A stretch of DNA of 32,126 nucleotides from Thermogemmatispora sp. (lineage in GTDB: Bacteria > Chloroflexota > Ktedonobacteria > Ktedonobacterales > Ktedonobacteraceae). Of this stretch, positions 16,503 through 24,703 are shown one piece after another (position 1 is the stretch's first letter; every line of letters starts with the position of its first letter). Position numbers and translations under genes: made by a program. Where the stretch lies: assembly GCF_019683635.1 (NCBI RefSeq), contig NZ_JADGIA010000035.1, positions 1 through 32,126 on the forward strand. Reading direction: 5' to 3'. The notes below the pieces were generated by a model, which worked only from the letters and a program-made list of their open reading frames with translations, was not told the DNA's origin and ran no database searches.

Positions 16503-17879
16503 ATGCGTAGAGGAACAGCCCTACTCCTCCTGCTGATCGTCATCCTGGCAGCCTGTGCGGCCTATATTGACTGGCCCAACACGCCGGGTATCCACATTTT
16601 GGGGATCAACCACGATTTCAAAGTCAATCTGGGACTGGATCTGCAAGGAGGCGTACGCGCCTTATTGGTGCCATCTAACCCCAATGAACAGGTGACCGAT
16701 GAGACCATCCAGGCCGCCCGCAATCTGATCGAGGAGCGCGTCAATGGCGGTCTGGGCGTATCGGAGCCGAGCATCCGTGTGCAGCAGAACGGTAACCAGT
16801 ACAGCATCTCAGTGGAGCTGCCGGGCTTCAACACCGGTAACCAGACGCAGGCCCTGCAGACGCTGCTGCAGGCGGGCAACCTCGAATTCTGGGACACTGG
16901 CTCGACGCCGCTCACCGAGAATAGCACCTTCGATCCTAGCCAATACACAAGCACTAACCCGGGCGGCAAGCCCTGGTTTACCGGCAAGGATCTCGATCCC
17001 AGCCAGATCGGCGTGAGCACGGACTCGTCAGGTCAGCTGCAGATCAACTTTGCCATGAAGGGTGACGCTGTCTCCAAATTCGGCCAGTTCACTCAGCAGC
17101 ACATCGGCGACTACCTGACCGTCACCCTCGATCGCAAGGTTATTCAGTCAGCAGTGATTCAGAGCGCTATCAATGGCCCGGGGGTCATCACCGGTCGCTT
17201 CACCCTCCAGGAGGCCCAATCGATCGCGACGGTTCTGCGCTACGGAGCCTTGCCTATCGCACTCAAAATCGCTAGTTTGCAGACAGTCGGCCCTACGCTG
17301 GGCACAGACTCCATTCAGAAGAGCCTGATCGCCGGGGCCATTGGCCTGAGCATGGTTGTGCTCTTCATGCTACTCTACTACCGTCTTCCCGGTCTGCTGG
17401 CTGATCTAGCCCTGGCGCTCTATGCCGGACTCACCTTTGCTGTCTTCAAGCTCATCGGCGTCACTCTGACGCTGGCCGGGATCGCCGGCTTCATCCTCTC
17501 GATTGGTATGGCGGTGGACGCCAATGTCTTGATCTTTGAGCGAGTCAAGGAGGAGCTACGCGCCGGTCGCTTACTGGCAGCAGCAATCGATGCCGGCTGG
17601 AGGCGGGCCTGGCCTTCGATCCGTGACTCCAACTTCTCTACTATCATCACATGCCTGGTGCTCTTCTTCTTCGGCAACACCTTCGGCGCCACGATCATCA
17701 GCGGTTTCGCCACTACGTTGATCCTGGGCGTGCTCATCAGCATGTTCACGGCCATTGTGGTAACACGGACCTTCTTGAACTTGCTGGTGCCGACAGGAGT
17801 CATCAACCATCCCGCCCTCTTCGGTCTGCCCGCCGGCTCAATCGCGGCGGCGACTGCAGGACGGCGTAGCTCGCTGTAA
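16503..17879 (+). CDS. secD: Protein translocase subunit SecD
   Basis: SecD works with SecF beside SecYEG, using the proton or sodium gradient to pull exported proteins out of the channel. The 458-residue product begins MRRGTALLLLLIVILAAC, a membrane anchor, then the hallmark VNLGLDLQGGVRA (GLDLQGG at 44-50). The extracytoplasmic P1-type domain follows. The C-terminal membrane core from about residue 260 includes GMAVDANVLIFERVKEEL near 335-350, the conserved span-4 motif. It is shorter than the 615-residue E. coli protein, as in many Gram-positives. The frame is open back to 16326, but ATG 16503 begins at the anchor; GAGGAG (16485-16490) is 12 bases away, longer than usual. It is followed by secF after 12 bp. 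Confidence 0.93.
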   Translation: MRRGTALLLLLIVILAACAAYIDWPNTPGIHILGINHDFKVNLGLDLQGGVRALLVPSNPNEQVTDETIQAARNLIEERVNGGLGVSEPSIRVQQNGNQYSISVELPGFNTGNQTQALQTLLQAGNLEFWDTGSTPLTENSTFDPSQYTSTNPGGKPWFTGKDLDPSQIGVSTDSSGQLQINFAMKGDAVSKFGQFTQQHIGDYLTVTLDRKVIQSAVIQSAINGPGVITGRFTLQEAQSIATVLRYGALPIALKIASLQTVGPTLGTDSIQKSLIAGAIGLSMVVLFMLLYYRLPGLLADLALALYAGLTFAVFKLIGVTLTLAGIAGFILSIGMAVDANVLIFERVKEELRAGRLLAAAIDAGWRRAWPSIRDSNFSTIITCLVLFFFGNTFGATIISGFATTLILGVLISMFTAIVVTRTFLNLLVPTGVINHPALFGLPAGSIAAATAGRRSSL

Positions 17880-17891
17880 GAGGAGGCTGCT

Positions 17892-19406
17892 GTGTTCAGG
17901 CTCGTTGAAAAGCGCTATCTCTTCCTGGCGCTCTCGCTGCTGGTGATCGTACCTGGTATCCTATCCCTGATCTTCAAAGGGCTTAATGTCGGCATCGACT
18001 TCGCTGGCGGGTCTTCTCTCAGCCTGCGACCAGAAAAGCAGCTCACCATCACGACCGTGCGTAACCTGCTCAGACCTTTCCCGCTCAAGGATGTGCAGGT
18101 CCAGCTCGGCAACGATCAGACGCTGGCCGGTAAGGGTACGGTCTGGGTACGCTTGAATACGACAATCGACAGTACAGTCCAGGACGCGATCAAGAAGGAT
18201 CTGCAGACGCTCTATAAGAGCACGAGTCTGGGGATTACCTTCGATGACCTGGTCTACAGCGGAAAGAAGGTCACGATCGTCACGGTGACCAACTTCCCCA
18301 AAGGGGTCACTCCCAAGGTGGAGGACATCCGCAATGCTCTGAGCAAGCTGCCTAATACGACCGATACGACGAAGGCCACCTCCTCTAGCAGTGTCTCGTC
18401 AGCCACCCCTACGCCGACCTCGGGGCCTTCAGTAGCGCGCACGCCGACCCCGACGGCCAGTGCCCAAACCAAGGCAACTGCTACGGCTGCGGCTCAGGCA
18501 ACTGCTACGGCTCAGGCCAAGCAGGTAACGCCTACGGCTACCGCAACCGCCACGGCTACGGCCACTGCAACCGCTACGCCGTCGAGCAGCTCCAGCAGTA
18601 ACGCGGCCACCATCCCGGTCAAGGTCATGGACATCCGTCAGGGGACCACGACCCAGACGATCAATATCCTGACAGTGACCCCCCTGGATGCGAATATGCA
18701 GGCCGCGATCGAAGGCGCCTTTATCAATCAGGGCAATACTTACGTGCAGCTGCTCCAGACGGCCACTGTTCAGGGCTCGGTGGCGGCTGATACACAGCGC
18801 AATGCTATTCTGGCCGTTGTCGCCGCCTCCATTCTGATCCTGCTCTATATCTGGTTCGCCTTCCGCAAGGTGCCGCGTCCCTGGCGCTATGGTGTCTGCG
18901 CCGTGCTCGCTCTGGTGCACGACGTGCTGGTGGTGCTGGGGGTCTCTTCGATTCTGGGCTGGACGGTTGGATTCCAGGTTGACTCGCTCTTTATCACCGC
19001 CTTGCTCACGGTGATTGGCTTCTCAGTTCATGATACCATTGTGGTTTTCGACCGCATCCGTGAGAACATGCAGCGGCGCACCGTTGAAACGTTCGAGGAG
19101 GTGGTGAATGCCAGCCTGATCCAAACAATGGCGCGCTCGCTGAACACTTCGCTGACGGTGCTCTTCACCCTGGCTGCGCTGACGCTTTTTGGCGGTGTCT
19201 CGATCCGACCTTTCACGGGAACGCTGCTGCTCGGCATCTTCAGCGGCACGTACTCGTCTATCTTTAATGCCAGTATGCTGCTGGTGATCTGGGAGAAAGG
19301 CGAGCTTGGTCTGAGCTGGCTGCGTGCCCGCTTTGGCGGTGCAGGTGCGACTGCTTCGAGCGGGCGCCGCGCTCGCGAGCGCGAGCTGACTTCGACCCGC
19401 GGCTAA
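17892..19406 (+). CDS. secF: Protein translocase subunit SecF with a low-complexity insertion
   Basis: Partner of SecD. The start is GTG 17892, five bases after GAGGAGG. Residues 1-45 hold the first span and the motif VGIDFAGGSSLSL. The membrane core from about 295 holds HDVLVVLGV and GFSVHDTIVVFDRIRENMQR (376-395), the SecF signature. At 504 residues it is far longer than the usual 290-330. The excess is largely a Ser/Thr/Pro/Ala-rich stretch at about 152-240, with PTPT and repeated alternating Ala-Thr, inserted in the extracytoplasmic domain between the first and second spans. The reading frame is intact across it. The insertion is coded by short imperfect repeats, so slippage-driven growth is likely. 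Confidence 0.93.
   Translation: MFRLVEKRYLFLALSLLVIVPGILSLIFKGLNVGIDFAGGSSLSLRPEKQLTITTVRNLLRPFPLKDVQVQLGNDQTLAGKGTVWVRLNTTIDSTVQDAIKKDLQTLYKSTSLGITFDDLVYSGKKVTIVTVTNFPKGVTPKVEDIRNALSKLPNTTDTTKATSSSSVSSATPTPTSGPSVARTPTPTASAQTKATATAAAQATATAQAKQVTPTATATATATATATATPSSSSSSNAATIPVKVMDIRQGTTTQTINILTVTPLDANMQAAIEGAFINQGNTYVQLLQTATVQGSVAADTQRNAILAVVAASILILLYIWFAFRKVPRPWRYGVCAVLALVHDVLVVLGVSSILGWTVGFQVDSLFITALLTVIGFSVHDTIVVFDRIRENMQRRTVETFEEVVNASLIQTMARSLNTSLTVLFTLAALTLFGGVSIRPFTGTLLLGIFSGTYSSIFNASMLLVIWEKGELGLSWLRARFGGAGATASSGRRARERELTSTRG
18345..18611 (+). repeat. Low-complexity repeat tract inside secF
   Basis: The DNA coding for SecF residues 152-240 is built of short reiterated units such as GCAACTGCTACGGCT variants (18472-18515) and six-base Ala-Thr units (18535-18580). 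Codon choice varies between units, so it is an old, diverged array rather than a fresh microsatellite. Confidence 0.7.
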
Positions 19407-19417
19407 CCTGCCGATGC

Positions 19418-19431
19418 TGCTTCGCGAAGCA
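19418..19431. repeat. 14-bp perfect palindrome after secF
   Basis: TGCTTCGCGAAGCA is self-complementary and lies 12 bases after the secF stop. It could form a small hairpin at the transcript end, but no T-run follows. Confidence 0.4.
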
Positions 19432-19556
19432 TGTGCCTGGTTCGCCGTTCCCGGCTTGGGCGAGTGAGCGAGCAAACCAGCTAGAAGCACAAGCAAGACA
19501 GCATGAACTAGCTACTCTTCAGGTCTCTCCTGAATGGGTCAGAGGTAAGAACGGTT

Positions 19557-20504
19557 ATGCTCACCGGCATCGACCATGTGATTATTGGGGTCAAGGATTT
19601 GGAGAGGGCGAGTGCTCTCTTCACCGAGCAGCTGGGTTTGACCGTCTCTGGCGGCGGGCGCCACCCCGCCGCTGGGACGGCTAATCGTATTATTGTGATC
19701 GGCGACACCTACCTGGAACTGATTACGGTGATAGCACCGGATGAGGCTCAGCCTAGTATGCTGGAACGCCTCGCCAAGGGAGAAGGCTATTGGAATTTCG
19801 CTCTGGCTTCTGACGCGATTGAAGCAGACTGCCAGCAGATGCGAGCACGCGGGGTGCCTGTGCTAGGCCCCACACGCGGAGAGCTGCGAGCCGCCGATGG
19901 TCGCTCTCGCTCCTGGCTGCGCGCCGATATCGAGCGCCCCGACCTGGCCCAGCGCTATCCATTCCTGATCCAGCACGACAGCAGCGGAGAGGAGCGCCGT
20001 TTTCGCCTTGCCGGCTGGCAGCAGCCGCCCCGCCACCCGTTGGGGGCGGTGCGTGTCTCCAGTGTGACGATTGCCGTGGCCGATCTGGAAGAGGGCCGGC
20101 GGCGCTTCAGCCATATTTATGGACTGGAGGCCTCTCCTCCCTATACAGGCGAGGCCGATCACTGGGAAGCGCTCCTGGTGGCTTTTCCTCTGGGAAATGG
20201 CTCGCAGAGCTTCGAGCTGGCAGCTCCTCTACCACTGGCCAGCGCTGAGAACTCGCCTGTTGATCCGCTCCTCGGCCTGAGCCAGTTTTTGCCGGAGCCA
20301 GCCAGTTTGACGCACTTTCTCCAGACGGTGGGCGAGAATCTCTGTCGGATGACGCTGGAGGTTACCGATCTGCAAGCGGCCCGGCGCTATCTGGACCAGC
20401 ATGGAGTAACCTCTATGCTCCAGGAGCAGCCTCAACCAGCCCTCTGGATTCATCCAGACTTTACGTGCGGAGCTGCTATTGTGCTACACCAACTTTCTGA
20501 GTGA
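19557..20504 (+). CDS. VOC-fold (glyoxalase-like) two-domain protein
   Basis: A 315-residue protein with two vicinal-oxygen-chelate modules. The first begins TGIDHVIIGVKDLERASALF (H7 being the usual first metal ligand) and continues to IGDTYLELITVI, where a glutamate is the usual second ligand. The second begins VRVSSVTIAVADLEEGRRRF near residue 162 and ends with LQAARRYLDQHGV. It resembles the Glyoxalase_3 group (PF13468), whose members are mostly of unknown substrate. In the second module the first ligand position appears to be Thr, so it may not bind metal. ATG 19557 follows AGAGGTAAG. It lies 150 bp after secF, possibly a separate unit, and is convergent with the HD gene. Confidence 0.8.
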   Translation: MLTGIDHVIIGVKDLERASALFTEQLGLTVSGGGRHPAAGTANRIIVIGDTYLELITVIAPDEAQPSMLERLAKGEGYWNFALASDAIEADCQQMRARGVPVLGPTRGELRAADGRSRSWLRADIERPDLAQRYPFLIQHDSSGEERRFRLAGWQQPPRHPLGAVRVSSVTIAVADLEEGRRRFSHIYGLEASPPYTGEADHWEALLVAFPLGNGSQSFELAAPLPLASAENSPVDPLLGLSQFLPEPASLTHFLQTVGENLCRMTLEVTDLQAARRYLDQHGVTSMLQEQPQPALWIHPDFTCGAAIVLHQLSE

Positions 20505-20632
20505 TCAGAAAGGAAGGCTAGCAGTTAGAAGTAGATCAGAGGACTAGAGCAGAAGCAAGCAGCGGTGGAACAGGCAAGGCGTGGAGCCAGGCCGGTCAGC
20601 GATCCGGCTGAGTTACCTGTTTCAGCCCCCTC

Positions 20633-21274
20633 CTACTCCGCCGCTGCGATTTGAAAGCGCAGCTTCCGCTTGAAGACTTTCTCGAACAGATCGGCTTTTT
20701 CGTGAGCCTGGTCAAGCTCCTCATCAAGATCAGCCAGGGGGCGTGTCCAGAGCTGAATGGTCCAGCGCTCCCGGGTACACTCCTCGGGCACACTGGCCAG
20801 GCGCAAAACACGAGCATCGTGGTTGTAGTCGAGGGCATCGGCGATGCGCAAGAGGGCCGCGAGCATGGAGACGCGCTTACGCGCTGGACGGCTCATGACC
20901 GCATATTCCTCGTGGGCCAGACTCGGCAAGGCTCGCCGATGGTAGCGCGCAATGCAGGCAATCTCGTGACGCTCCTCATCGGAAAAGTCAGGGAGCGGGG
21001 TCTCCTTGATGAGACGGAAGGAATGCTTGTGGTGACGCCGCTCTTCAACGAGCAGTCCTGTGTTGTGTAAGAGGGCTGCGCGCTCTAGCAGGCGCTGGGC
21101 TTTGGTATCAAGTCTGTGCAACGGTTCGGTGGCCGCAAAGAGCTGCAAGGAGAGGCGCGCCACATGACGGGCATGAGGCCAGTCTTCGACTTGCAATCCC
21201 CCGCTGAGCTGCAACTCTTCGGGTGTGGGCTGAGGAAGTTGCCACCACTCTAATTGATCTTCTATGGAATGCAT
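20633..21274 (-). CDS. Stand-alone HD domain matching the C-terminal domain of Ppx/GppA
   Basis: A 213-residue protein that lines up with the C-terminal HD half of exopolyphosphatase/guanosine pentaphosphatase. It shows HARHVARLSLQLF (34-46), AALLHNTGLLVEERRHHKHS (66-85), IACIARYHRRALP and the helix MLAALLRIADALDYNHD, all in family order. The canonical HD pair is H70-N71 here; E. coli PPX also lacks the aspartate, so a non-catalytic, regulatory or dimerising role is plausible. It lacks the actin-like phosphatase half, which is encoded 0.7 kb upstream in the Ppx-CHAD gene. The start is ATG 21274 behind AAGGTGGG with a loose spacer. It lies 162 bp downstream of the CHAD gene on the same strand and is probably in the same operon. 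Confidence 0.8.
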   Translation of the reverse strand: MHSIEDQLEWWQLPQPTPEELQLSGGLQVEDWPHARHVARLSLQLFAATEPLHRLDTKAQRLLERAALLHNTGLLVEERRHHKHSFRLIKETPLPDFSDEERHEIACIARYHRRALPSLAHEEYAVMSRPARKRVSMLAALLRIADALDYNHDARVLRLASVPEECTRERWTIQLWTRPLADLDEELDQAHEKADLFEKVFKRKLRFQIAAAE

Positions 21275-21436
21275 GCGGTATACCCACCTTTATACGCCAC
21301 GCTCTTCAACAGACCATGCTTTGTAGCATAGTTTTAACCTGGCGTTTACTTTCCCTTTACCTGTTCTTATTGTACACCAGATTGACGAAGACTGCCGTGC
21401 AGAGAAGAAGCAGCTTGCGAACGCCACTCCGCTAGG

Positions 21437-21958
21437 TTAGCTGCCTAAGAGGGCTTGTAGCTCTTGTCGGAAGTGACGAGCTTCAAGCTCGTGCCAATGT
21501 TGACGGAAGGCGAAGAAATGCACTTCGCGCTCTTGCAGGAGACGCGGTAGCAAGTGACGCAGGCTCTCCTGAACCGCAGGAGGTGGCTCTCCCAGGGCCT
21601 GGAGAAGACTTACAGTCTCCACCACCTCATCAGCAACGTCCTGCCCGGTCAGTATTCCTTTGAGCAAGGCAATGAGAACATCATGATCGTGGAGTCTCCC
21701 CAGCTCTTCTTGCAGCTGTTCCAGCTCTGCTAGAACAGCATGACACTCTTGCGGTAACACCTCCTGGAATAGCTCCAGCGTATAGCGAAGCCGTTTGACA
21801 GCAATACGTAGATGGTGCTGGCGCAGCGTGTCGCGTGGATCGTCCGCGGCCTGGCTCCAGCTATAGAGTTCCTCTAAGCGCTGTAAGGCGATGAGTCGCG
21901 CATTGTGTGCGGCGGGAGCACAAGGATCAAGACCTTTGACAGGCTGGGCTTTGGCCAT
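21437..21958 (-). CDS. Stand-alone CHAD domain protein
   Basis: A 173-residue all-helical protein made of one CHAD domain. The conserved positively charged helix reads LRQHHLRIAVKRLRYTLELF (45-64), and LHDHDVLIALL matches the later CHAD helix (RDxDVLL). CHAD domains are known to bind polyphosphate through histidine and arginine residues on this face. It begins 3 bp after the stop of the Ppx-CHAD gene, whose end carries the AGGAGGAG and AAGGA ribosome binding sites, so the two are translationally coupled. It could bind polyphosphate granules or pair with the CHAD half of its neighbour. No enzymatic motif is present. Confidence 0.82.
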   Translation of the reverse strand: MAKAQPVKGLDPCAPAAHNARLIALQRLEELYSWSQAADDPRDTLRQHHLRIAVKRLRYTLELFQEVLPQECHAVLAELEQLQEELGRLHDHDVLIALLKGILTGQDVADEVVETVSLLQALGEPPPAVQESLRHLLPRLLQEREVHFFAFRQHWHELEARHFRQELQALLGS

Positions 21959-21961
21959 TCC

Positions 21962-23422
21962 TTAACACTCCTCCTCTGCAAAGCAGGCCAGCAGCTGCGC
22001 GCGTAATGCCTCGCCATCTAGCTCGCGCAGATGCTCCTCTAGAGCGGAGACTTGCTGACCACGCTGCTCCTCCAGCACGGCTAGCAGCCATAGGAGTGCC
22101 GGTCGATCTTCAGCCTCAGCTGCTGTCAGCAGTGTCTGCAGATTCAGCAACAGGACGTCACTGTCGCGCACAGTGCCGAGGAGGGCTGCGGTTTTTTTGA
22201 GGCGGCGATAGAGCTTCTTGAAGGCCGCTGGCTCTAAATAGCCACGATAGGCGTCAAGGGCCGCCCGCAGACGCCGTGAAGCCACGCGCATCTTATGGAT
22301 CGCTTCCTCATCAGCTTCCTTTAGCAGGAGGCGACGCCAGGAGAGCATTTTCTCCAGGCGCTCTGTAAGCAGGCGACGACCATAGGCCAGGAAATTGTCC
22401 AGGCCGGCCCCCTTGGCAGTCTGCCACTGCTGGCTCAGAGTCCGATCCTGGCCGCCGGCAGCTCCTTGCCTCTCAACCTCGTGCAGCCAGTCCGGCCCGT
22501 AGCGCTCATAGGCTAGCAAAGCCCCCTCGCGAATGCCGTGGGGGCTAATCAGTAGCTGATCCAGCCCCAGACGCGCCAGCAGGGAGCGTAAGATGAGGGC
22601 GCCAGCAGGGAGAATGCGAGCCCGCTTGTAAGGCTGGCCGTAGCGCTCGGCGATCTCGTTCGCCGAGAGGGCCGCCAGCAGTCCCTCGCATTGAGCCAGC
22701 TCATCGGCGCTCAGGGCACGCTGGTGAGTCGGCAGGCCAAAGGCGCGTTCAGCCAGCAGCCAAAGCGAATTGGCGCTACCACCGGTGGCAATCAGCACAG
22801 GCGGGTAGAATGGAATGGTGAGATTGTGCAAATAATCGTGCAGAAAGGCCCGCGCGGTCGCACGTTCCTGACGGGTTGGAGGATCGGAAGTCAGATAGCG
22901 ATCAAGCAACCAGCCTGAGCCAATGGGCAGGGAGAGACGCCAGGTAATCTGCCCGTCATGGGCAGTGACCAGTTCGGTGCTTCCGCCACCGAGATCAACG
23001 ACTCCGAGGTCAATGGGAGCCCGACCTGTGCAATAGAGTTCATAGGTGGCCCCATAGAAGGTCAATACAGCCTCTGCCTCGCCACTGATGAGGGCCACCG
23101 GGAGCGCCACCTGCTGCTCAATTCGGTCGAGGAAAGTCTCTCGATTGCTGGCCCGGCGAATAGCCTCGGTGGCAATCAGGAGAATGGTTTCCGCTCCCAG
23201 GCGGCGGGCAAGGGCGACGTAGTGCGCAATGACCGCTACGGCTTGCTCCATCTTCTCCTCAGAGATAGTGCCGCTGGCGTTGACACTCTCCCCAAGACGC
23301 GTAAGGTCGAGTTCATCGGCAAGAATATCCAGGTGATCAGGCCAGCAACGGGCAACTACGATGTGAATCGTGTTACTACCGATGTCGATGGCCGCTCGAA
23401 TTGGCCGCGACTCTGCTCCCAT
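21962..23422 (-). CDS. Ppx/GppA phosphatase domain fused to a CHAD domain
   Basis: A 486-residue fusion. Residues 8-305 are the actin-like Ppx/GppA fold, with the phosphate-1 loop AAIDIGSNTIH (10-20), the catalytic-glutamate region SGEAEAVLTF (113-122), phosphate-2 VVDLGGGSTEL (141-151) and ATGGSANSL (212-220). Such domains hydrolyse terminal phosphate of polyphosphate or pppGpp. Instead of the normal HD C-terminal domain it continues into a CHAD domain (about 340-486), with EAIHKMRVASRRLRAALDAY (373-392) and RDSDVLLLNLQTL. CHAD probably tethers the phosphatase to polyphosphate. The start is uncertain: ATG 23422 begins at the fold but has a weak ribosome site, GTG 23539 is the longest option, and a CTG at about 23461 follows AAGGAG. 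It heads the three-gene cluster. Confidence 0.85.
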   Translation of the reverse strand: MGAESRPIRAAIDIGSNTIHIVVARCWPDHLDILADELDLTRLGESVNASGTISEEKMEQAVAVIAHYVALARRLGAETILLIATEAIRRASNRETFLDRIEQQVALPVALISGEAEAVLTFYGATYELYCTGRAPIDLGVVDLGGGSTELVTAHDGQITWRLSLPIGSGWLLDRYLTSDPPTRQERATARAFLHDYLHNLTIPFYPPVLIATGGSANSLWLLAERAFGLPTHQRALSADELAQCEGLLAALSANEIAERYGQPYKRARILPAGALILRSLLARLGLDQLLISPHGIREGALLAYERYGPDWLHEVERQGAAGGQDRTLSQQWQTAKGAGLDNFLAYGRRLLTERLEKMLSWRRLLLKEADEEAIHKMRVASRRLRAALDAYRGYLEPAAFKKLYRRLKKTAALLGTVRDSDVLLLNLQTLLTAAEAEDRPALLWLLAVLEEQRGQQVSALEEHLRELDGEALRAQLLACFAEEEC

Positions 23423-23575
23423 AGATGCTTGTCTCGCTCTCTCTGCAGGACCTGCTTTGTCTGACAGCCCGGTCTCCTTGAGCCACTCGACTCGCCAGCT
23501 TACTCGCGTTGCGCTGGCCGCTGGCAGAAACCAGGCCACCTCTCAGGCGAACCGACAATTGGCCGCTTTTGTCTC

Positions 23576-23584
23576 ATTATAGCA
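23576..23584 (-). promoter_or_regulatory. Extended -10 promoter for the Ppx-CHAD cluster
   Basis: On the minus strand TGCTATAAT (23584-23576) is a perfect TGnTATAAT extended -10, pointing into the Ppx-CHAD gene. The -35 position (CTCCGG) is poor, as tolerated in extended -10 promoters. Transcription would start near 23569. Confidence 0.55.
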
Positions 23585-23653
23585 TGCTTGCCCGCGAGCC
23601 GGAGAAGAGGACCGGGATCAGGCAGCCACTTGAAAAATTTGCCGGGAAACCCC

Positions 23654-23682
23654 TTGACAGAAAGCCCAAGTTGGAGTAATAT
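23654..23682 (+). promoter_or_regulatory. Consensus promoter of the tRNA-Leu gene
   Basis: TTGACA (23654-23659) and TAATAT (23677-23682) are separated by 17 bases and lie about 60 bp upstream of the tRNA. This is a strong housekeeping sigma promoter. Confidence 0.8.
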
Positions 23683-23742
23683 AGCGTCACGGAACCGAAA
23701 GCCCTACCGCCCAGGCAGATGGGCAGCAGGCCGCAAGCACGA

Positions 23743-23828
23743 GCCGAAGTGGTGAAACTGGTAGACACGCAACGTTCAGGGCGTTGTGCCTTACCACGGG
23801 CGTGTGGGTTCGAATCCCACCTTCGGCA
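23743..23828 (+). tRNA. tRNA-Leu (anticodon CAG)
   Basis: An 86-nt class II tRNA. The acceptor stem is GCCGAAG (23743-23749) with CTTCGGC (23821-23827), the discriminator is A at 23828, and the D-loop segment is GGTGAAACTGGTAGACACGC. The anticodon stem CAACG/CGTTG holds loop TTCAGGG with anticodon CAG at 23777-23779. The arm GTGGG-TTCGAAT-CCCAC is the T stem-loop. The long variable arm fits leucine. The acceptor is followed by CCC, so the CCA end is not encoded and must be added enzymatically. It reads CUG codons, which are abundant in this window. Confidence 0.96.
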
Positions 23829-23839
23829 CCCTTTCTAGG

Positions 23840-23896
23840 CTGCCATATGTGAGCGGGCTGAAGAAGCCCTTTCACGTATGGCAGTTTCTTTTTTTT
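23840..23896 (+). terminator. Rho-independent terminator of the tRNA gene
   Basis: A near-perfect 20-bp stem begins CTGCCATA at 23840 and closes with TATGGCAG ending at 23884, with a GAAG-type loop near 23860. It is followed by a 12-base T-rich tract (23885-23896) broken by one C. It starts 12 bases after the tRNA. This is the strongest terminator in the window. Confidence 0.9.
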
Positions 23897-24036
23897 GCTC
23901 CTTTGCCGACAGCGGCTGGCCCTCTCCTCCAAAGGCTCCGCACCCCCCAGCAGGAGCAGCAGCCACCCCTCCGGCTTTCTCTCCCTTGCACAAGGTACCA
24001 CAAGCCCTCTGAGAGGGAGGGCCAGAATCTGGCTTT

Positions 24037-24657
24037 TTAGTGCAGTGCCTCAAGGTAGTTGAGAAGAAGAGCCTGGAGGTCACCCTGCGCTCCCCCATCA
24101 AGCCATTGCTCTAGCGCGACTCGCAGGATGGCCACATGGGTCGCCACCAGCAAGCGAAGCTGGCTATATTCGCACGCTCCTCCCACGCGTTCCTGGAGGA
24201 GATGGCAGAAAGCTGTTTCGGCCTCCAAAAGGGCATAGAGGTAGAAAGCGGCCACCGATGGAACCTGGCGGGCGATCTGATAGCGAAGCAGGAAACTGTA
24301 GCGCTGTTGCTGGTAGAGATGAGCAATGTGTAACACGGCAGATCTCAGCGCGGTGCGCGCCGCCTCATCCTCTGGCTGCGCCTTCGGCAGAGTGCGCAGA
24401 TGCTCTAGCCCGGCCCGCATAACAGTGCGCGTTGGCCCCAGTAAAACTTCTTCCTTGGATGGGAAGTAGCGGAAGAAGGTGCGTGGCGAGATCATGACTG
24501 TTTCGGCAATGTCTTGAATCGAGGTCTGCTCGTAGCCACGCTGCAGAAAGAGTTTGAGCGCAGCCTGCTCGATGGCTTCCTGAAGCAGGCGCTTCTTGCG
24601 CTCACGCAGGCCAGGCTGCCCAACCTGATCCTGTTGCGAAATGGCTGTGTCACTCAT
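24037..24657 (-). CDS. TetR/AcrR-family transcriptional regulator
   Basis: A 206-residue repressor. The N-terminal helix-turn-helix occupies about residues 18-72 (RERKKRLLQEAIEQAALKLF, TSIQDIAETVMISPRTFFRYFPSKEEVL), which is a textbook TetR_N domain. The C-terminal helical ligand domain has an early-Cys-containing region (CEYSQLRLLVATHVAILRVALEQWL) and no known ligand. It is divergent from the short-chain dehydrogenase, with a shared promoter region full of TGAC/GTCA palindromes, so it probably represses itself and that gene. ATG 24657 has an AAAAGGG directly adjacent, unusually close. Ligand may be the dehydrogenase substrate (inference). Confidence 0.88.
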   Translation of the reverse strand: MSDTAISQQDQVGQPGLRERKKRLLQEAIEQAALKLFLQRGYEQTSIQDIAETVMISPRTFFRYFPSKEEVLLGPTRTVMRAGLEHLRTLPKAQPEDEAARTALRSAVLHIAHLYQQQRYSFLLRYQIARQVPSVAAFYLYALLEAETAFCHLLQERVGGACEYSQLRLLVATHVAILRVALEQWLDGGAQGDLQALLLNYLEALH

Positions 24658-24673
24658 TCCCTTTTGTCTTTCA

Positions 24674-24703
24674 TTGACTTTTGTCAGTTAGTGACATTAT
24701 AAT
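24674..24703 (+). promoter_or_regulatory. Promoter of the SDR gene with embedded palindromes
   Basis: TTGACT (24674-24679) and TATAAT (24698-24703), 18 bases apart, direct the dehydrogenase gene. Within and across it lie TGAC-TTTT-GTCA (24675-24686) and GTCA-GTTAG-TGAC (24683-24695), which overlap each other. This is the expected place for TetR binding. Confidence 0.72.

Noticed and set aside
18345-18611. CRISPR-like or minisatellite array
   Set aside because: The repeats are short, in frame and coding within secF, with no spacers of constant length.
18429-18920. Minus-strand frame of 163 codons over the secF repeat tract
   Set aside because: Its Arg/Ser/Gly-rich composition comes from the repeat tract on the other strand; secF is certain.
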